From NCBI GenBank assembly GCA_027030605.1, contig JALVEV010000040.1:1-15472 (forward strand): a stretch of DNA of 15,472 bases. The letters run 5' to 3'. This DNA comes from Campylobacteraceae bacterium (GTDB lineage Bacteria; Campylobacterota; Campylobacteria; Campylobacterales; Sulfurovaceae). The translations under genes were made by a program, and so were the position numbers. This document shows, one piece after another, positions 1 to 7,413 of the stretch (the stretch's first letter is position 1; each line of letters begins with the position of its first letter). The notes beneath the pieces were generated by a model. The model had not been told where the DNA came from. It worked only from the letters and a program-made list of their open reading frames with translations, and did not search any database.

Positions 1-1530
1 ATAGTCAAGTAGTGGTGTTGCAGGGAAATGCTCTGCTGCATAGTTCATAAGTCCTGTAACTCTTAGGTCAGGGTTTTTAAGAGACTTAATTCTGTGACCA
101 ATACCAGGAATTGGAATACCTTGTTTTTTCATATAACCTAAGAACTCTTTTGGAGATAGGTTATTGTCATCTGCATACTTAAAGTATTGAGCAGCACCAT
201 CAATCGCTCCACCAAATCTAGGTCCAATAGTAAGAAGACCAGTTACAAGTGACTCAACAACAGATTTACCTGCACGTGCTGTTACTTTTGCATTGTGAGC
301 TCCTGAAACGGCTGGTCCATGGTCTGCTACTGTTTTAATTACAGTTTCGATGAACTCTGTAGCCCATTTTGGATACTGTTTTTTGAACCAGAGAAGTGAA
401 ATAACATCACCTATACCTTTACCTGTATCAGGTGTTGCAACAGATGAGATTGGGAAACCTGCGTAAGTTGCCTCTTCCCCTCTATCATCAGAGATAGTAC
501 AGATAAACTGCTTAGGTCTTCTTACTTTTGGTACGGTGTTAATTTCAGGCTCTGGAATATCTTGAATAATACCCTCAGCATGTAATTTGTGGTAAACCGA
601 TGCAATCATTTCAGGTAGGTCATTAAATGAGTTAGGTACATGAATACCTGCATCTCTCATTGCATTGTTTTTATACTCTGCTGTCTCCATCTCACCATTT
701 GCAGAAGCTCCAGCGTGACCAAACTGAACACCACTGTCGTAATACTTAGCAATAGTACCAATACACCAAGCAATAATTGGTTTCGTAATCTTACCTGATT
801 TAACAGCTTCAATTACTTTGTACTCCTCTGTACCACCAACTTCTCCAAGTAAAATCATATATTTTACATCTGGATTCTCTTCCATTCTAAGAAGATTATC
901 GATAAATACAGAACCAACAAATCTGTCTCCACCAATCGCTACACCCTCTGCAATACCATCAGCATTAATAGCAATAATGTTAGAGAGTTCATTGAAAAGA
1001 CCACCTGAACGTGTTACAAGACCACAAGAACCAGCTCTATGAAGTTTAGAGTTAATAATGTTGTCTATAGTACCACCAATGTTAGCAATCTTAAATGCAC
1101 CTGGAGCAATAGCACCAACTGTAGCAGGACCAATTACAGTAACACCAAGCATTCTAGCTTTTGTGTTCATACCACGTGCTAATCTCTCAGGAATACCCTC
1201 AGCAGTAATCATAATAGTCTTAAACCCACCAATCTCAAGAGCTTCCATAGTTACATTGTAAGCAGTTCTAAAAGATGCAAAGTTTAAAAGTACATCTGCT
1301 TGTGGTTGTGCTGCTTTTGCCTCTGCTGTACTCTTGTAAAGAGGAATCATAATCTCATCTGCACCATAGAAGAACTTCTCAAACTTGTTTGAGCTAGTCG
1401 GTGCAACAATAGCAGCTACCGATGGTTTCTCTCTTTTAATAGTATAGTCATAGTCCAACATTCTTTGGATAGCAGTTTTGTTGTTATTCCAAAAAATTGC
1501 TTGTGTATCTTTAGTAAATAATTTTGACAT
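1..1530 (-). CDS. aclA: ATP-citrate lyase alpha (large) subunit, C-terminus cut by the window edge
   Basis: This subunit carries the CoA-ligase and citrate-synthase-like parts of ATP-citrate lyase, which splits citrate into acetyl-CoA and oxaloacetate using ATP and CoA. It is a key step of the reductive TCA cycle in the cytoplasm. The frame is open from ATG at 1530 to base 1, giving 510 codons. AclA proteins are usually about 600 residues, so roughly 100 C-terminal residues lie outside the window. The succinyl-CoA-synthetase-like part contains GHAGASA with the expected phospho-histidine at about residue 272. The citrate-synthase-like part shows ADHGPAVSGAHN, then GPRFGGA, then PGIGHR with His at about 479. 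A GGAGAAGA ribosome site precedes the ATG. The gene starts 10 bases after the aclB stop, so the two form an operon and presumably an alpha/beta complex. Identification is firm. Confidence 0.96.
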   Translation of the reverse strand, partial: MSKLFTKDTQAIFWNNNKTAIQRMLDYDYTIKREKPSVAAIVAPTSSNKFEKFFYGADEIMIPLYKSTAEAKAAQPQADVLLNFASFRTAYNVTMEALEIGGFKTIMITAEGIPERLARGMNTKARMLGVTVIGPATVGAIAPGAFKIANIGGTIDNIINSKLHRAGSCGLVTRSGGLFNELSNIIAINADGIAEGVAIGGDRFVGSVFIDNLLRMEENPDVKYMILLGEVGGTEEYKVIEAVKSGKITKPIIAWCIGTIAKYYDSGVQFGHAGASANGEMETAEYKNNAMRDAGIHVPNSFNDLPEMIASVYHKLHAEGIIQDIPEPEINTVPKVRRPKQFICTISDDRGEEATYAGFPISSVATPDTGKGIGDVISLLWFKKQYPKWATEFIETVIKTVADHGPAVSGAHNAKVTARAGKSVVESLVTGLLTIGPRFGGAIDGAAQYFKYADDNNLSPKEFLGYMKKQGIPIPGIGHRIKSLKNPDLRVTGLMNYAAEHFPATPLLDY

Positions 1531-1540
1531 TCTCTTCTCC

Positions 1541-2881
1541 CTACTTCTCTTCTAGTGCCATACGAACAATATCTGTTACGTGTGTTTCAGGCCCATATAC
1601 TTCGATGTCAAGACCCAATCTATCGGCTGCTTCTTTTATATCTTTAAGACCCTTTTCATAGTTTGGTCCACCACGTCTTACATAGATTTTAATACCTACC
1701 TCTTTCATCTTATCAGCATAGTTTTCAAATGCTTGAATAATTCCTGTAAAGGTTTTAGCAACATCGGTAAAGTTAGCAATAGCTCCACCAATAATTAAAA
1801 TCTTATCTCGACCTTGTGCATCTTTCTCTCTTGTCATCAAATCAAGAATTGTCTCTGCATAGAACTTAGTCTCACCTGTAGTAGGTCCACCAGAGTACTC
1901 ACCATAATTTGCAAGGTCTTCAATACCTGCAAAATCTGCAATGGTATCAGCATAAACAACTGAAGCACCACCACCTGCAACCATAGTCCAAATTCTAGCC
2001 TCTGGCTTAAGAAGTGTTAACTTAAGTGACGCACCTGTTTTAGCATCTGCCTCTTCAACAGCTAATACTTCAGGAGACTTCTCTTCCATACCAAATGAAG
2101 TTGGGTACTCAATATCACCCCACTCTGAAGTCATCATAAATCCAGCTGTATCATCAAGTTTTGCAACCATATCAAGAAGCTCAACTTTGTTACCTTGAAG
2201 TACAAATGGGTTAATCTCTAAGTATGCAAAGTTTAAGTCACGATACGCTTTAAAGAAACCAATTGCAAATTTAGCAAAGTTCTCTTTGTCACCCTCTGCA
2301 ACATCAGCAGGAACATTTGCTCTGATTTTTTCAGCAATCTCCTCTTCAGTCTCAGTAATTTTAAAAGCAACCTCTGTTACCTTCTCATCCCAACCCTCTT
2401 CTACTTCCATTCCACCTTCAGCAGACATATAGAGCATATCTTCATCACCAACACAAGTAGCTGAAATGTAGTACTCCTCCTCTTGTGTGTGTGGAGTAAA
2501 CGGCTCAACAATAAAGTGTGTTAACATATCTACCGATGGTTCACCAACTGGTGTATCACCATCAAAAGAGAAGTAAACTTTTTGTTTACTTGAACTCTTC
2601 TCATCAATCCATGAAGCTGCTTTTTCAAGAGTTACATCACCAGGTTTTTGGTCTTTAAAAAGCACAAGACCATTTTTTCCTCTTTTCCCAAAAAGCATAT
2701 CTGGTTTTGCTACCAAAGTTTTTTCGTTTAACCATGCATTCTCTTTTGCAGCCTCTTTTAATTCAGCTCCATTTTGAACCAATACTGTTTCATAAGAATA
2801 AGTAAAATCTGGAAAGTACTTATCCCAATGTCGAGCTAAAATTGACTTTGCGTCATATTCTCTAATCGCTTTTTGAGCCAT
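1541..2881 (-). CDS. aclB: ATP-citrate lyase beta (small) subunit
   Basis: This 446-residue protein is the ATP-grasp subunit of ATP-citrate lyase. It binds ATP and citrate and delivers phosphate to the catalytic histidine of AclA. It begins MAQKAIREYDAKSILARHW, the typical ATP-grasp start of this family and of the N-terminus of eukaryotic ACLY. Further on are VAKPDMLFGKRGK (nucleotide-binding region), FAYLEINPFV, and MVAGGGASVVYADT with YSGGPTTGET near the C-terminal third. The length fits bacterial AclB. AGGAGA lies six bases before the ATG. It is the first gene of the aclBA pair. With aclA it indicates autotrophic carbon fixation through the reductive TCA cycle, as known in Campylobacterota, Chlorobium and Aquificales. 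No anomalies were seen. Confidence 0.97.
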   Translation of the reverse strand: MAQKAIREYDAKSILARHWDKYFPDFTYSYETVLVQNGAELKEAAKENAWLNEKTLVAKPDMLFGKRGKNGLVLFKDQKPGDVTLEKAASWIDEKSSSKQKVYFSFDGDTPVGEPSVDMLTHFIVEPFTPHTQEEEYYISATCVGDEDMLYMSAEGGMEVEEGWDEKVTEVAFKITETEEEIAEKIRANVPADVAEGDKENFAKFAIGFFKAYRDLNFAYLEINPFVLQGNKVELLDMVAKLDDTAGFMMTSEWGDIEYPTSFGMEEKSPEVLAVEEADAKTGASLKLTLLKPEARIWTMVAGGGASVVYADTIADFAGIEDLANYGEYSGGPTTGETKFYAETILDLMTREKDAQGRDKILIIGGAIANFTDVAKTFTGIIQAFENYADKMKEVGIKIYVRRGGPNYEKGLKDIKEAADRLGLDIEVYGPETHVTDIVRMALEEK

Positions 2882-2941
2882 CGAGTTCTCCTTGTTTAAT
2901 TTGTGTTGATGTTAGTCTATCATTACAAGGATTTAATCTCT

Positions 2942-2947
2942 ATATTA
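2942..2947 (-). promoter_or_regulatory. candidate weak extended -10 for aclBA
   Basis: On the minus strand TAATAT is preceded by TGC, giving a TGn-type extended -10 about 60 bases before aclB. It matches TATAAT at only four of six positions and has no clear -35. The 117-base gap between the membrane-protein gene and aclB shows no strong terminator, so read-through is also possible. Confidence 0.25.
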
Positions 2948-2998
2948 GCAACTTATACTCTTTAGAAGTTTCACTTATCTGTGTATTTTAGGAACATC

Positions 2999-4090
2999 TC
3001 ACTCTTTACACGCTTCTATACCATAATATTTTAACTGATATTGTCGTTTTTGATTTTTAACAGTGTAACAATTCTCACCAATCTCTCTTAGCTCCTTCAT
3101 CTGCCAATAGGGTTGATAGAAAGGATAAGCAAAATGTTTAGATTTATCTTCTATAAGTGAGAAAAAGAGCTGATGAAATACAATAATAAAAGTTGTTAAA
3201 AAGAGAGAAGCCACAACAATTTTGAGTCCTAGCTTATAGTTTTTTTGAAATTGAGGTAGACGTACCTGAACTGTTCGTTGATAGACCAATATCATTAGAA
3301 CAACTGCCACAATAACATAAGGAGCAAAATCGGTCATAATCACCTGTTGCCGTAAAGAGAGTAAGATAGAGAGAATAAAAGCTGTAAAAGAGATATACCA
3401 TAAAATATCTTTCTTTTCACGAAACCAAATTCTATATAGAGCATAGAAAAAATAGATAAATACAAAAGGAGAAAAGAGTGCTAAATATAGACCTATAAGT
3501 TCTAAAAACTCCCCACTTGGGTGTCCTCCTATATCTAACTTGTTAAAGTAAAGTAAAGATACAATAGTAAAAAGAAGTGAAAAAATAAACAGTGTTCTAT
3601 CTTTTTTAGATAGAGCAAATAGGGATAAACCTATAAAAAAGATAATAGAAGCATCATGAATAAAAAGTAATAGTGCCATAATAACAATACTAACCCACAA
3701 AAGCTTCTCTTCTTGATAAACAATTAAAAAAAGTAGTACTAAAGTTACAACAACAACAGCAATATTAACAATAACTGAAGCAGTAATAATCCCAGGAAGC
3801 AGTGCAAATATCATTGTTGCAAAATAGCTCTCTTCCTCTTTTTTAAAATAGGACTTTGACATTATATAAAAAAGATAAATGTTAATTAATCCAAATAAAA
3901 CAAAAGGGAAACGAAACGATAAGCCACTCTCAAACCAACTATTAGTAATATGCGTTAGAAATTTTAACACTATATCATCAGTTGAATAATAGACAAAAGC
4001 TTCATTTGGTCCAATGGGTAGAGTTATGGCTAAATAGACTAGAGCCACTGCATATAAAATATAAAAACTATAAAATGCTATTCGGCTCAT
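2999..4090 (-). CDS. polytopic inner-membrane protein, GT-C glycosyltransferase-like
   Basis: A 363-residue, very hydrophobic protein with about nine to ten predicted membrane helices, the first at about residues 5-23. I do not recognise a named family with certainty. The layout resembles GT-C lipid-linked sugar transferases (PMT/ArnT type): helix 1, then a periplasmic loop with an acidic residue (GPNEAF, Glu30), then an RFPFVLFGL segment (60-68) like the family's conserved RLPSALFG-type helix start. A soluble tail at about 315-363 holds two cysteines (Cys341, Cys361). The canonical DE-type metal/donor motif is not clear, so catalytic function is uncertain. The ATG follows GGAG, and the gene starts nine bases after the pabA stop, so the two are probably co-transcribed. 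The pairing with pabA gives no functional clue. It could instead be a membrane protein of unknown function. Confidence 0.6.
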   Translation of the reverse strand: MSRIAFYSFYILYAVALVYLAITLPIGPNEAFVYYSTDDIVLKFLTHITNSWFESGLSFRFPFVLFGLINIYLFYIMSKSYFKKEEESYFATMIFALLPGIITASVIVNIAVVVVTLVLLFLIVYQEEKLLWVSIVIMALLLFIHDASIIFFIGLSLFALSKKDRTLFIFSLLFTIVSLLYFNKLDIGGHPSGEFLELIGLYLALFSPFVFIYFFYALYRIWFREKKDILWYISFTAFILSILLSLRQQVIMTDFAPYVIVAVVLMILVYQRTVQVRLPQFQKNYKLGLKIVVASLFLTTFIIVFHQLFFSLIEDKSKHFAYPFYQPYWQMKELREIGENCYTVKNQKRQYQLKYYGIEACKE

Positions 4091-4099
4091 AATGCTCCA

Positions 4100-4669
4100 T
4101 TAAAGTTTTAAAAAGTTATCTAACATCTCATAACCATACTCAGACATAATCGACTCAGGGTGAAACTGTACCCCATAAATGTTTTTATCTTTAATCTCTA
4201 AAGACATAATCTCATGGTCATCTTTGGAGCAAGAGGTAACCACAACCTCATTTGGAAGATTATCTTTGTTGACAGTCAAAGAGTGATATCGAGTTGCTCT
4301 AAACTCCTCTGGCAACCCTTTAAATATAGGAGTCTCTCTCTCAATCTCTACTTGAGAAGTCTTTCCATGCATCATATTTTTAGCACGAATCACCTCTGCC
4401 CCAAATGCTTGAGCTATGCTTTGATGTCCTAAACAGATACCAAAAATAGGTGTTGTATCTGAAAACTCTTTAATCACATCAAGGGTTACCCCTGCGTCAT
4501 CAGGCGTAGCAGGGCCAGGGGAGATAATAATCTTCTCAGGATTTAACTCCTTAATCTCCTCTACACTCAACTCATCATTACGAATTACCTTTAAATCTGC
4601 ACCAAGTTCTAAGCAATACTGCACTACATTGTAGGTAAAACTGTCGTAGTTATCTATCATTAAAATCAT
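4100..4669 (-). CDS. pabA: glutamine amidotransferase subunit of aminodeoxychorismate/anthranilate synthase
   Basis: This 189-residue class-I glutamine amidotransferase releases ammonia from glutamine for a chorismate-using partner (PabB or TrpE). The product is 4-amino-4-deoxychorismate (folate) or anthranilate (tryptophan). The start MIDNYDSFTYN, the oxyanion loop SPGPATPDDAG, the nucleophile GICLGHQ (Cys79), MMHGKTS (99-105) and the FHPES His170/Glu172 pair are all present, so the triad is complete. Length is normal for PabA/TrpG. No trp or pabB gene is adjacent, so the orphan location and MHGKTS favour pabA or an amphibolic subunit serving both pathways. The first ATG has AGGA nine bases upstream; a second in-frame Met three codons later is possible. 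An extended -10 lies just upstream at 4699-4704. Confidence 0.9.
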   Translation of the reverse strand: MILMIDNYDSFTYNVVQYCLELGADLKVIRNDELSVEEIKELNPEKIIISPGPATPDDAGVTLDVIKEFSDTTPIFGICLGHQSIAQAFGAEVIRAKNMMHGKTSQVEIERETPIFKGLPEEFRATRYHSLTVNKDNLPNEVVVTSCSKDDHEIMSLEIKDKNIYGVQFHPESIMSEYGYEMLDNFLKL

Positions 4670-4698
4670 CTTTTTGATTCCTCATTTTAAGTAAAGGA

Positions 4699-4704
4699 AG
4701 TATA
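4699..4704 (-). promoter_or_regulatory. extended -10 promoter of pabA
   Basis: On the minus strand TATACT is preceded by TGT, a TGn extended -10. It sits 29 bases before the pabA ATG, predicting a leader of about 22 bases that includes the AGGA ribosome site. No clear -35 was seen, as is usual for Campylobacterota housekeeping promoters. Confidence 0.55.
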
Positions 4705-4761
4705 ACAGATGACTACTTTTAAACAAATTCAGAGCTTTTGAGTTATCCAAAAGAGTTTTTA

Positions 4762-4789
4762 AGAGAAAAATCTAAAATTTCTCTATAAA
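4762..4789 (+). promoter_or_regulatory. inverted repeat and candidate -10 upstream of the thioredoxin-like lipoprotein
   Basis: AGAGAAA (4762-4768) and TTTCTCT (4778-4784) form a perfect 7-base inverted repeat with a 9-base spacer. Its right end touches a TATAAA hexamer (4784-4789) that could be the -10 for the gene at 4816. The overlap suggests an operator, but AT-rich DNA often gives such repeats by chance. Confidence 0.3.
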
Positions 4790-4815
4790 ATTAAGATAAT
4801 AGATAAAGGAGTATA

Positions 4816-5256
4816 GTGTTAAAAGTAATCAAGACTCTATTTTTGATTCTGATAATTATTGGATGTGAGAATAAAGTAGAAGAAGAGAAAACAACCTATG
4901 AGAAGTATGGAAACAAATACCATATTCCATGGGAAAAAGATTTACCATCTGCTTTTGATAAAGCAAAAAAAGAGCATAAGATTGTTTTAGTTATGGCTGT
5001 TAGCCAAGGGTGTAGATGGTGCGAAAAGATGAAAGCTGAAACACTCTCTGACAAAAAAGTTTTAAATAAACTAAAAAAATATATTTTAGTTATGGCAGAT
5101 AGAGAGACTCCTAAAGAGCGAAAAGAGTTACCACCCTTTAAACATGTTCCTGTTATCTTCTTTATGAATGACAAAAAAGAGGAGCTTGACTCTCTACGTG
5201 GATACTTTGATAAAGAGGATTTTTTAGCCTATCTTAATGAGTTTGAAAATGAGTAA
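4816..5256 (+). CDS. thioredoxin-fold lipoprotein with CxxC, periplasmic
   Basis: A 146-residue precursor with a short signal peptide ending in a lipobox (IIIGC, Cys17). It should be an exported, lipid-anchored protein facing the periplasm. The mature part has a thioredoxin fold of the Thioredoxin_7/SoxW-like type: HKIVLVMAVSQGCRWCEKM places the redox pair at Cys66 and Cys69, and HVPVIFF supplies the cis-proline loop at about residue 113. The likely role is thiol-disulfide exchange outside the cytoplasm, for example cytochrome c maturation, Sox-type thiol reduction or repair; the sequence alone does not decide. Translation starts at GTG, supported by AAGGAG five bases upstream; no ATG is available before the conserved region. 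The next gene is hemF-like, 86 bases downstream with a repeat between them, so co-transcription is possible but unproven. Confidence 0.85.
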   Translation: MLKVIKTLFLILIIIGCENKVEEEKTTYEKYGNKYHIPWEKDLPSAFDKAKKEHKIVLVMAVSQGCRWCEKMKAETLSDKKVLNKLKKYILVMADRETPKERKELPPFKHVPVIFFMNDKKEELDSLRGYFDKEDFLAYLNEFENE

Positions 5257-5272
5257 CAGAGTTCTTTCAAAG

Positions 5273-5306
5273 CTAGGAACCGATGGCTCGATTCCAAAGT
5301 GTTTTG
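5273..5306 (+). repeat. short dispersed repeat, compact copy (34 bp)
   Basis: This 34-base segment matches the two ends of the element at 12600-12687, on the opposite strand, at 33 of 34 positions. It lacks the 54-base middle of that copy. Bases 5273-5288 match 12672-12687 and bases 5289-5306 match 12600-12617. As minus-strand RNA it folds into a hairpin: GGAAUCG pairs with CGGUUCC, with one G-U pair and a six-base loop. It lies between the lipoprotein and hemF-like genes. Confidence 0.75.
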
Positions 5307-5342
5307 CAAGATATTTAATTAAAAAAAGGAGATTTATACTAT

Positions 5343-6383
5343 ATGAGAATTAATGCAAGTGCTACCGAAGCAAAGAGTGCCAATGATTTGGTAGAGTATC
5401 TACAAAACTACTTTGTAACTAAACTAAATGATGTTTCACATACCTTTGGTAACTCTCAAGAGTTTGAGGCTGTTGAGTGGTTACGAGATGAGGGTCGTCA
5501 TGGTGGAGGGGTACGTTTTGAAGCAAGAGATGAGACGCTCTTTAACCGAGCCTCTGTCAATGTCTCCCAAGTTCACTACGATGATGACAAGAGTAAAAAA
5601 CTAAGTTCAGCTACAGCTATCTCTTCTATTATTCACCCTAAAAATCCTCATGCTCCCTCTATGCATATGCACTTCTCTTGGACACAAATGAGAGATGGCA
5701 AGGGGTATTGGCGATTGATGGCTGACCTTAACCCCTCTTTAGTTCCTGATGATGTCTCAAAAAGAACCTTTGATATGATGTTAGAGAGAGCAGCAGGTGA
5801 AATGTATATTGAAGAGGGAAAAGCTCAAGGGGAGCGTTACTTTAACATTCCTGTGTTAGGACGGACACGAGGGGTTAGCCACTTCTACCAAGAGGGGTTT
5901 AACACAGGAGATTTTGAAGCAGACAGAGCCTATGTTGAGCAGTTTGCTAAAAAGGTTATAGATGCTTATATTGGGATTGTTATTCAAGCACTACAACACT
6001 ATACCTCATTTAGTAAAGAGGAGCAACAAAAGCAGATAGATTACCATACCCTCTACCTATTTCAAGTACTTACTCTTGACCGTGGAACAACCTCTGGTCT
6101 TTTAGTACATAACCAAAATGATGTAGGAATTATGGGTTCTCTCCCCTCTCATGTCAACCCTGACCTCTTAGCCTCATGGGTTAAAAAGATGCCTAAACCA
6201 CAAGATGAGTTAGTTACTGCCCTGCTTGAAGCTCTACCAAAAGAGAACCCAGCCCCTGTAGAGATTGAGACAAAAATTAAACTAGCAGAAGCTGTACGAG
6301 AGCATTATAAGAGATACCCCGAAGCTCTCTCTTTACAAGCCTCAGGAAAAATTATTCCTACAACGGTGGAGAATCATACATAA
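5343..6383 (+). CDS. hemF: oxygen-dependent coproporphyrinogen III oxidase, divergent HemF type
   Basis: This 346-residue protein matches the HemF family, which uses O2 to convert coproporphyrinogen III to protoporphyrinogen IX in the cytoplasm during heme synthesis. Recognisable blocks in order are GRHGGGVRFE (51-60), ASVNVSQVH, IIHPKNPHAPSMHMHF (96-111), ADLNPSLVPDD (127-137), RYFNIPVLGRTRGVSHFY (165-182) and LDRGTTSGLL with GIMGSLPSHV (245-271). By eye the enzyme is divergent. The usual GGGxDLTP block reads LMADLNP: the Asp (128) is kept and the glycines are lost. The Arg of the NYRYFE block is not visible. The C-terminal tail (about 290-346) is longer than usual. The ATG follows AAGGAG at an 11-base spacing, slightly long. 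The gene converges on the next one with a two-base gap. An O2-independent HemN may exist elsewhere. Confidence 0.82.
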   Translation: MRINASATEAKSANDLVEYLQNYFVTKLNDVSHTFGNSQEFEAVEWLRDEGRHGGGVRFEARDETLFNRASVNVSQVHYDDDKSKKLSSATAISSIIHPKNPHAPSMHMHFSWTQMRDGKGYWRLMADLNPSLVPDDVSKRTFDMMLERAAGEMYIEEGKAQGERYFNIPVLGRTRGVSHFYQEGFNTGDFEADRAYVEQFAKKVIDAYIGIVIQALQHYTSFSKEEQQKQIDYHTLYLFQVLTLDRGTTSGLLVHNQNDVGIMGSLPSHVNPDLLASWVKKMPKPQDELVTALLEALPKENPAPVEIETKIKLAEAVREHYKRYPEALSLQASGKIIPTTVENHT

Positions 6384-6385
6384 TC

Positions 6386-6907
6386 CTATTGGGTTATCAC
6401 CTTAGTGTCGATAACCTCTAACTCTTTGACTTTTTTATCTTCAAGTCGCTTACCACGCCAGTAGTACCCACCAATCGCACCACCTGCAGCAGTCATCGTT
6501 AAGAGTCCTGCTGTAACAAGTTGAGCTAACATAAAGAGAACACCTACCCCCAATACACCTGCAAAGGCAGCACCTACTTTAAAGTTGGCTTTTGCATGGG
6601 TCATCTTTGCCTCTTTTGCAATCTCTTTTTGAGCTTGTTTGACTACTTTTATCTTCTCTTTTTCAGCCTTTACCCGTAGCTCCTCTCGCTCTTTTGCAAA
6701 ACTATCTTTTATCTTGTGTTCTCTATCTTTCTCAAACTGTTCACTAAGTGATGAAAACCAAAAAGCAACCATAACAGCAACAAACAGAAGAGGAACAACC
6801 AAACGTAATGCACCCATCTCATCAAATGTTTGAGGTGAGATTGCAAAGAGTACAATAGTAATTAACTCTACTAAAACAATACCTAAAAAAAATTTAAATA
6901 TTTTCAT
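6386..6907 (-). CDS. coiled-coil membrane protein of unknown function
   Basis: I do not recognise this 173-residue protein. Two N-terminal hydrophobic segments (about 4-24 and 34-52) form a helical hairpin. A highly charged, Lys/Glu-rich stretch (about 55-108) should be a long alpha-helix or coiled coil. A glycine-rich hydrophobic region (about 111-149) follows, probably one or two further membrane helices, then a short basic/acidic tail. The start at 6907 is preferred over an in-frame ATG 20 codons upstream because a GGAGG ribosome site lies ten bases before it, and the ATG overlaps the gpt-like stop codon as TAATG, implying translational coupling. The upstream extension would run inside the gpt-like gene. 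The coupling suggests a shared transcript with purine salvage but not a shared function. Confidence 0.75.
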   Translation of the reverse strand: MKIFKFFLGIVLVELITIVLFAISPQTFDEMGALRLVVPLLFVAVMVAFWFSSLSEQFEKDREHKIKDSFAKEREELRVKAEKEKIKVVKQAQKEIAKEAKMTHAKANFKVGAAFAGVLGVGVLFMLAQLVTAGLLTMTAAGGAIGGYYWRGKRLEDKKVKELEVIDTKVITQ

Positions 6908-7353
6908 TATTTTAAATCCTCCGACCAGAAAAACTCTATCCACCCCTGTGGTTTTTTGACCCACCAAGTAGGCTCAACTATAGCTGTTGATTTACAAAAT
7001 AGAGAAGCTGTAAAAAATGTTACCTTTGGGTACTTTTTTTTTAACACATCAAGCACAATGACCAAAGTATCACCACTGTCTACAATATCATCAACAATCA
7101 AAACCCGATTTGAATTTTCAAGATTGGGAATGTGAAAAACCTTAACCTCATCCAGTTTTATTGTCTCTTCATAACCAATGGTATTGATAGCATAGACTTG
7201 ACGAACATCATAAAACTCCCCTAACATCTGCCCCATACAAAGCCCTCCACGAGAGATAGGAACAATGGTATCAAAGTTTTTGTCTATCTTTTTTATCAAT
7301 ATTTTTAAATCTTCTCTAAATTCATCATAAGGATAGTATATTTTATTTGTCAT
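6907..7353 (-). CDS. gpt: Gpt-like purine phosphoribosyltransferase
   Basis: A 148-residue type-I phosphoribosyltransferase. These enzymes transfer ribose-5-phosphate from PRPP to a purine base (xanthine/guanine/hypoxanthine in the Gpt group) in the cytoplasm. The PRPP-binding loop is VLIVDDIVDSGDTL (residues 84-97), with its paired acidic residues and the SGDT phosphate loop. SRGGL (34-38) is the second PRPP contact typical of Gpt-like proteins. The C-terminal GWIEFFWSEDLK resembles the base-binding end of Gpt proteins, and the overall pattern matches the Helicobacter gpt-like protein. Substrate cannot be fixed from sequence. The ATG has no ribosome site but sits just after a strong extended -10, suggesting a leaderless mRNA. 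The gene is followed with a one-base overlap by the coiled-coil membrane gene and is divergent from the PLA2-like gene. Confidence 0.85.
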   Translation of the reverse strand: MTNKIYYPYDEFREDLKILIKKIDKNFDTIVPISRGGLCMGQMLGEFYDVRQVYAINTIGYEETIKLDEVKVFHIPNLENSNRVLIVDDIVDSGDTLVIVLDVLKKKYPKVTFFTASLFCKSTAIVEPTWWVKKPQGWIEFFWSEDLK

Positions 7354-7358
7354 AACTA

Positions 7359-7364
7359 ATTATA
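7359..7364 (-). promoter_or_regulatory. extended -10 promoter of the gpt-like gene, probably leaderless
   Basis: A perfect TATAAT preceded by TGT lies on the minus strand. Only five bases separate its last base from the A of the ATG at 7353, so the expected transcription start falls on or next to the start codon. No Shine-Dalgarno sequence is present. The divergent PLA2-like gene begins about 50 bases away on the other strand. Confidence 0.6.
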
Positions 7365-7385
7365 ACAAATTAATCAAAAAGAATG

Positions 7386-7391
7386 TAGAAT
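7386..7391 (+). promoter_or_regulatory. candidate -10 of the PLA2-like gene
   Basis: TAGAAT, preceded directly by TG, lies 22 bases before the ATG at 7414. It would give a leader of about 16 bases that includes the AAAGGAG ribosome site at 7401-7407. A -35 is not obvious. Confidence 0.4.
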
Positions 7392-7413
7392 AGTGTATAT
7401 AAAGGAGTTTATT

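Noticed and set aside
818..1261. Plus-strand open frames of 74 and 67 codons
   Set aside because: They are antisense to aclA and have no recognisable content or ribosome site.
6908..6967. 20-codon N-terminal extension of the coiled-coil membrane protein
   Set aside because: It lies wholly inside the gpt-like gene. The downstream ATG has a GGAGG site and the TAATG overlap.
7393..7413. Upstream GTG start for the PLA2-like gene
   Set aside because: It would place the AAAGGAG ribosome site inside the coding region and put MYIKEFI before a normal signal peptide.
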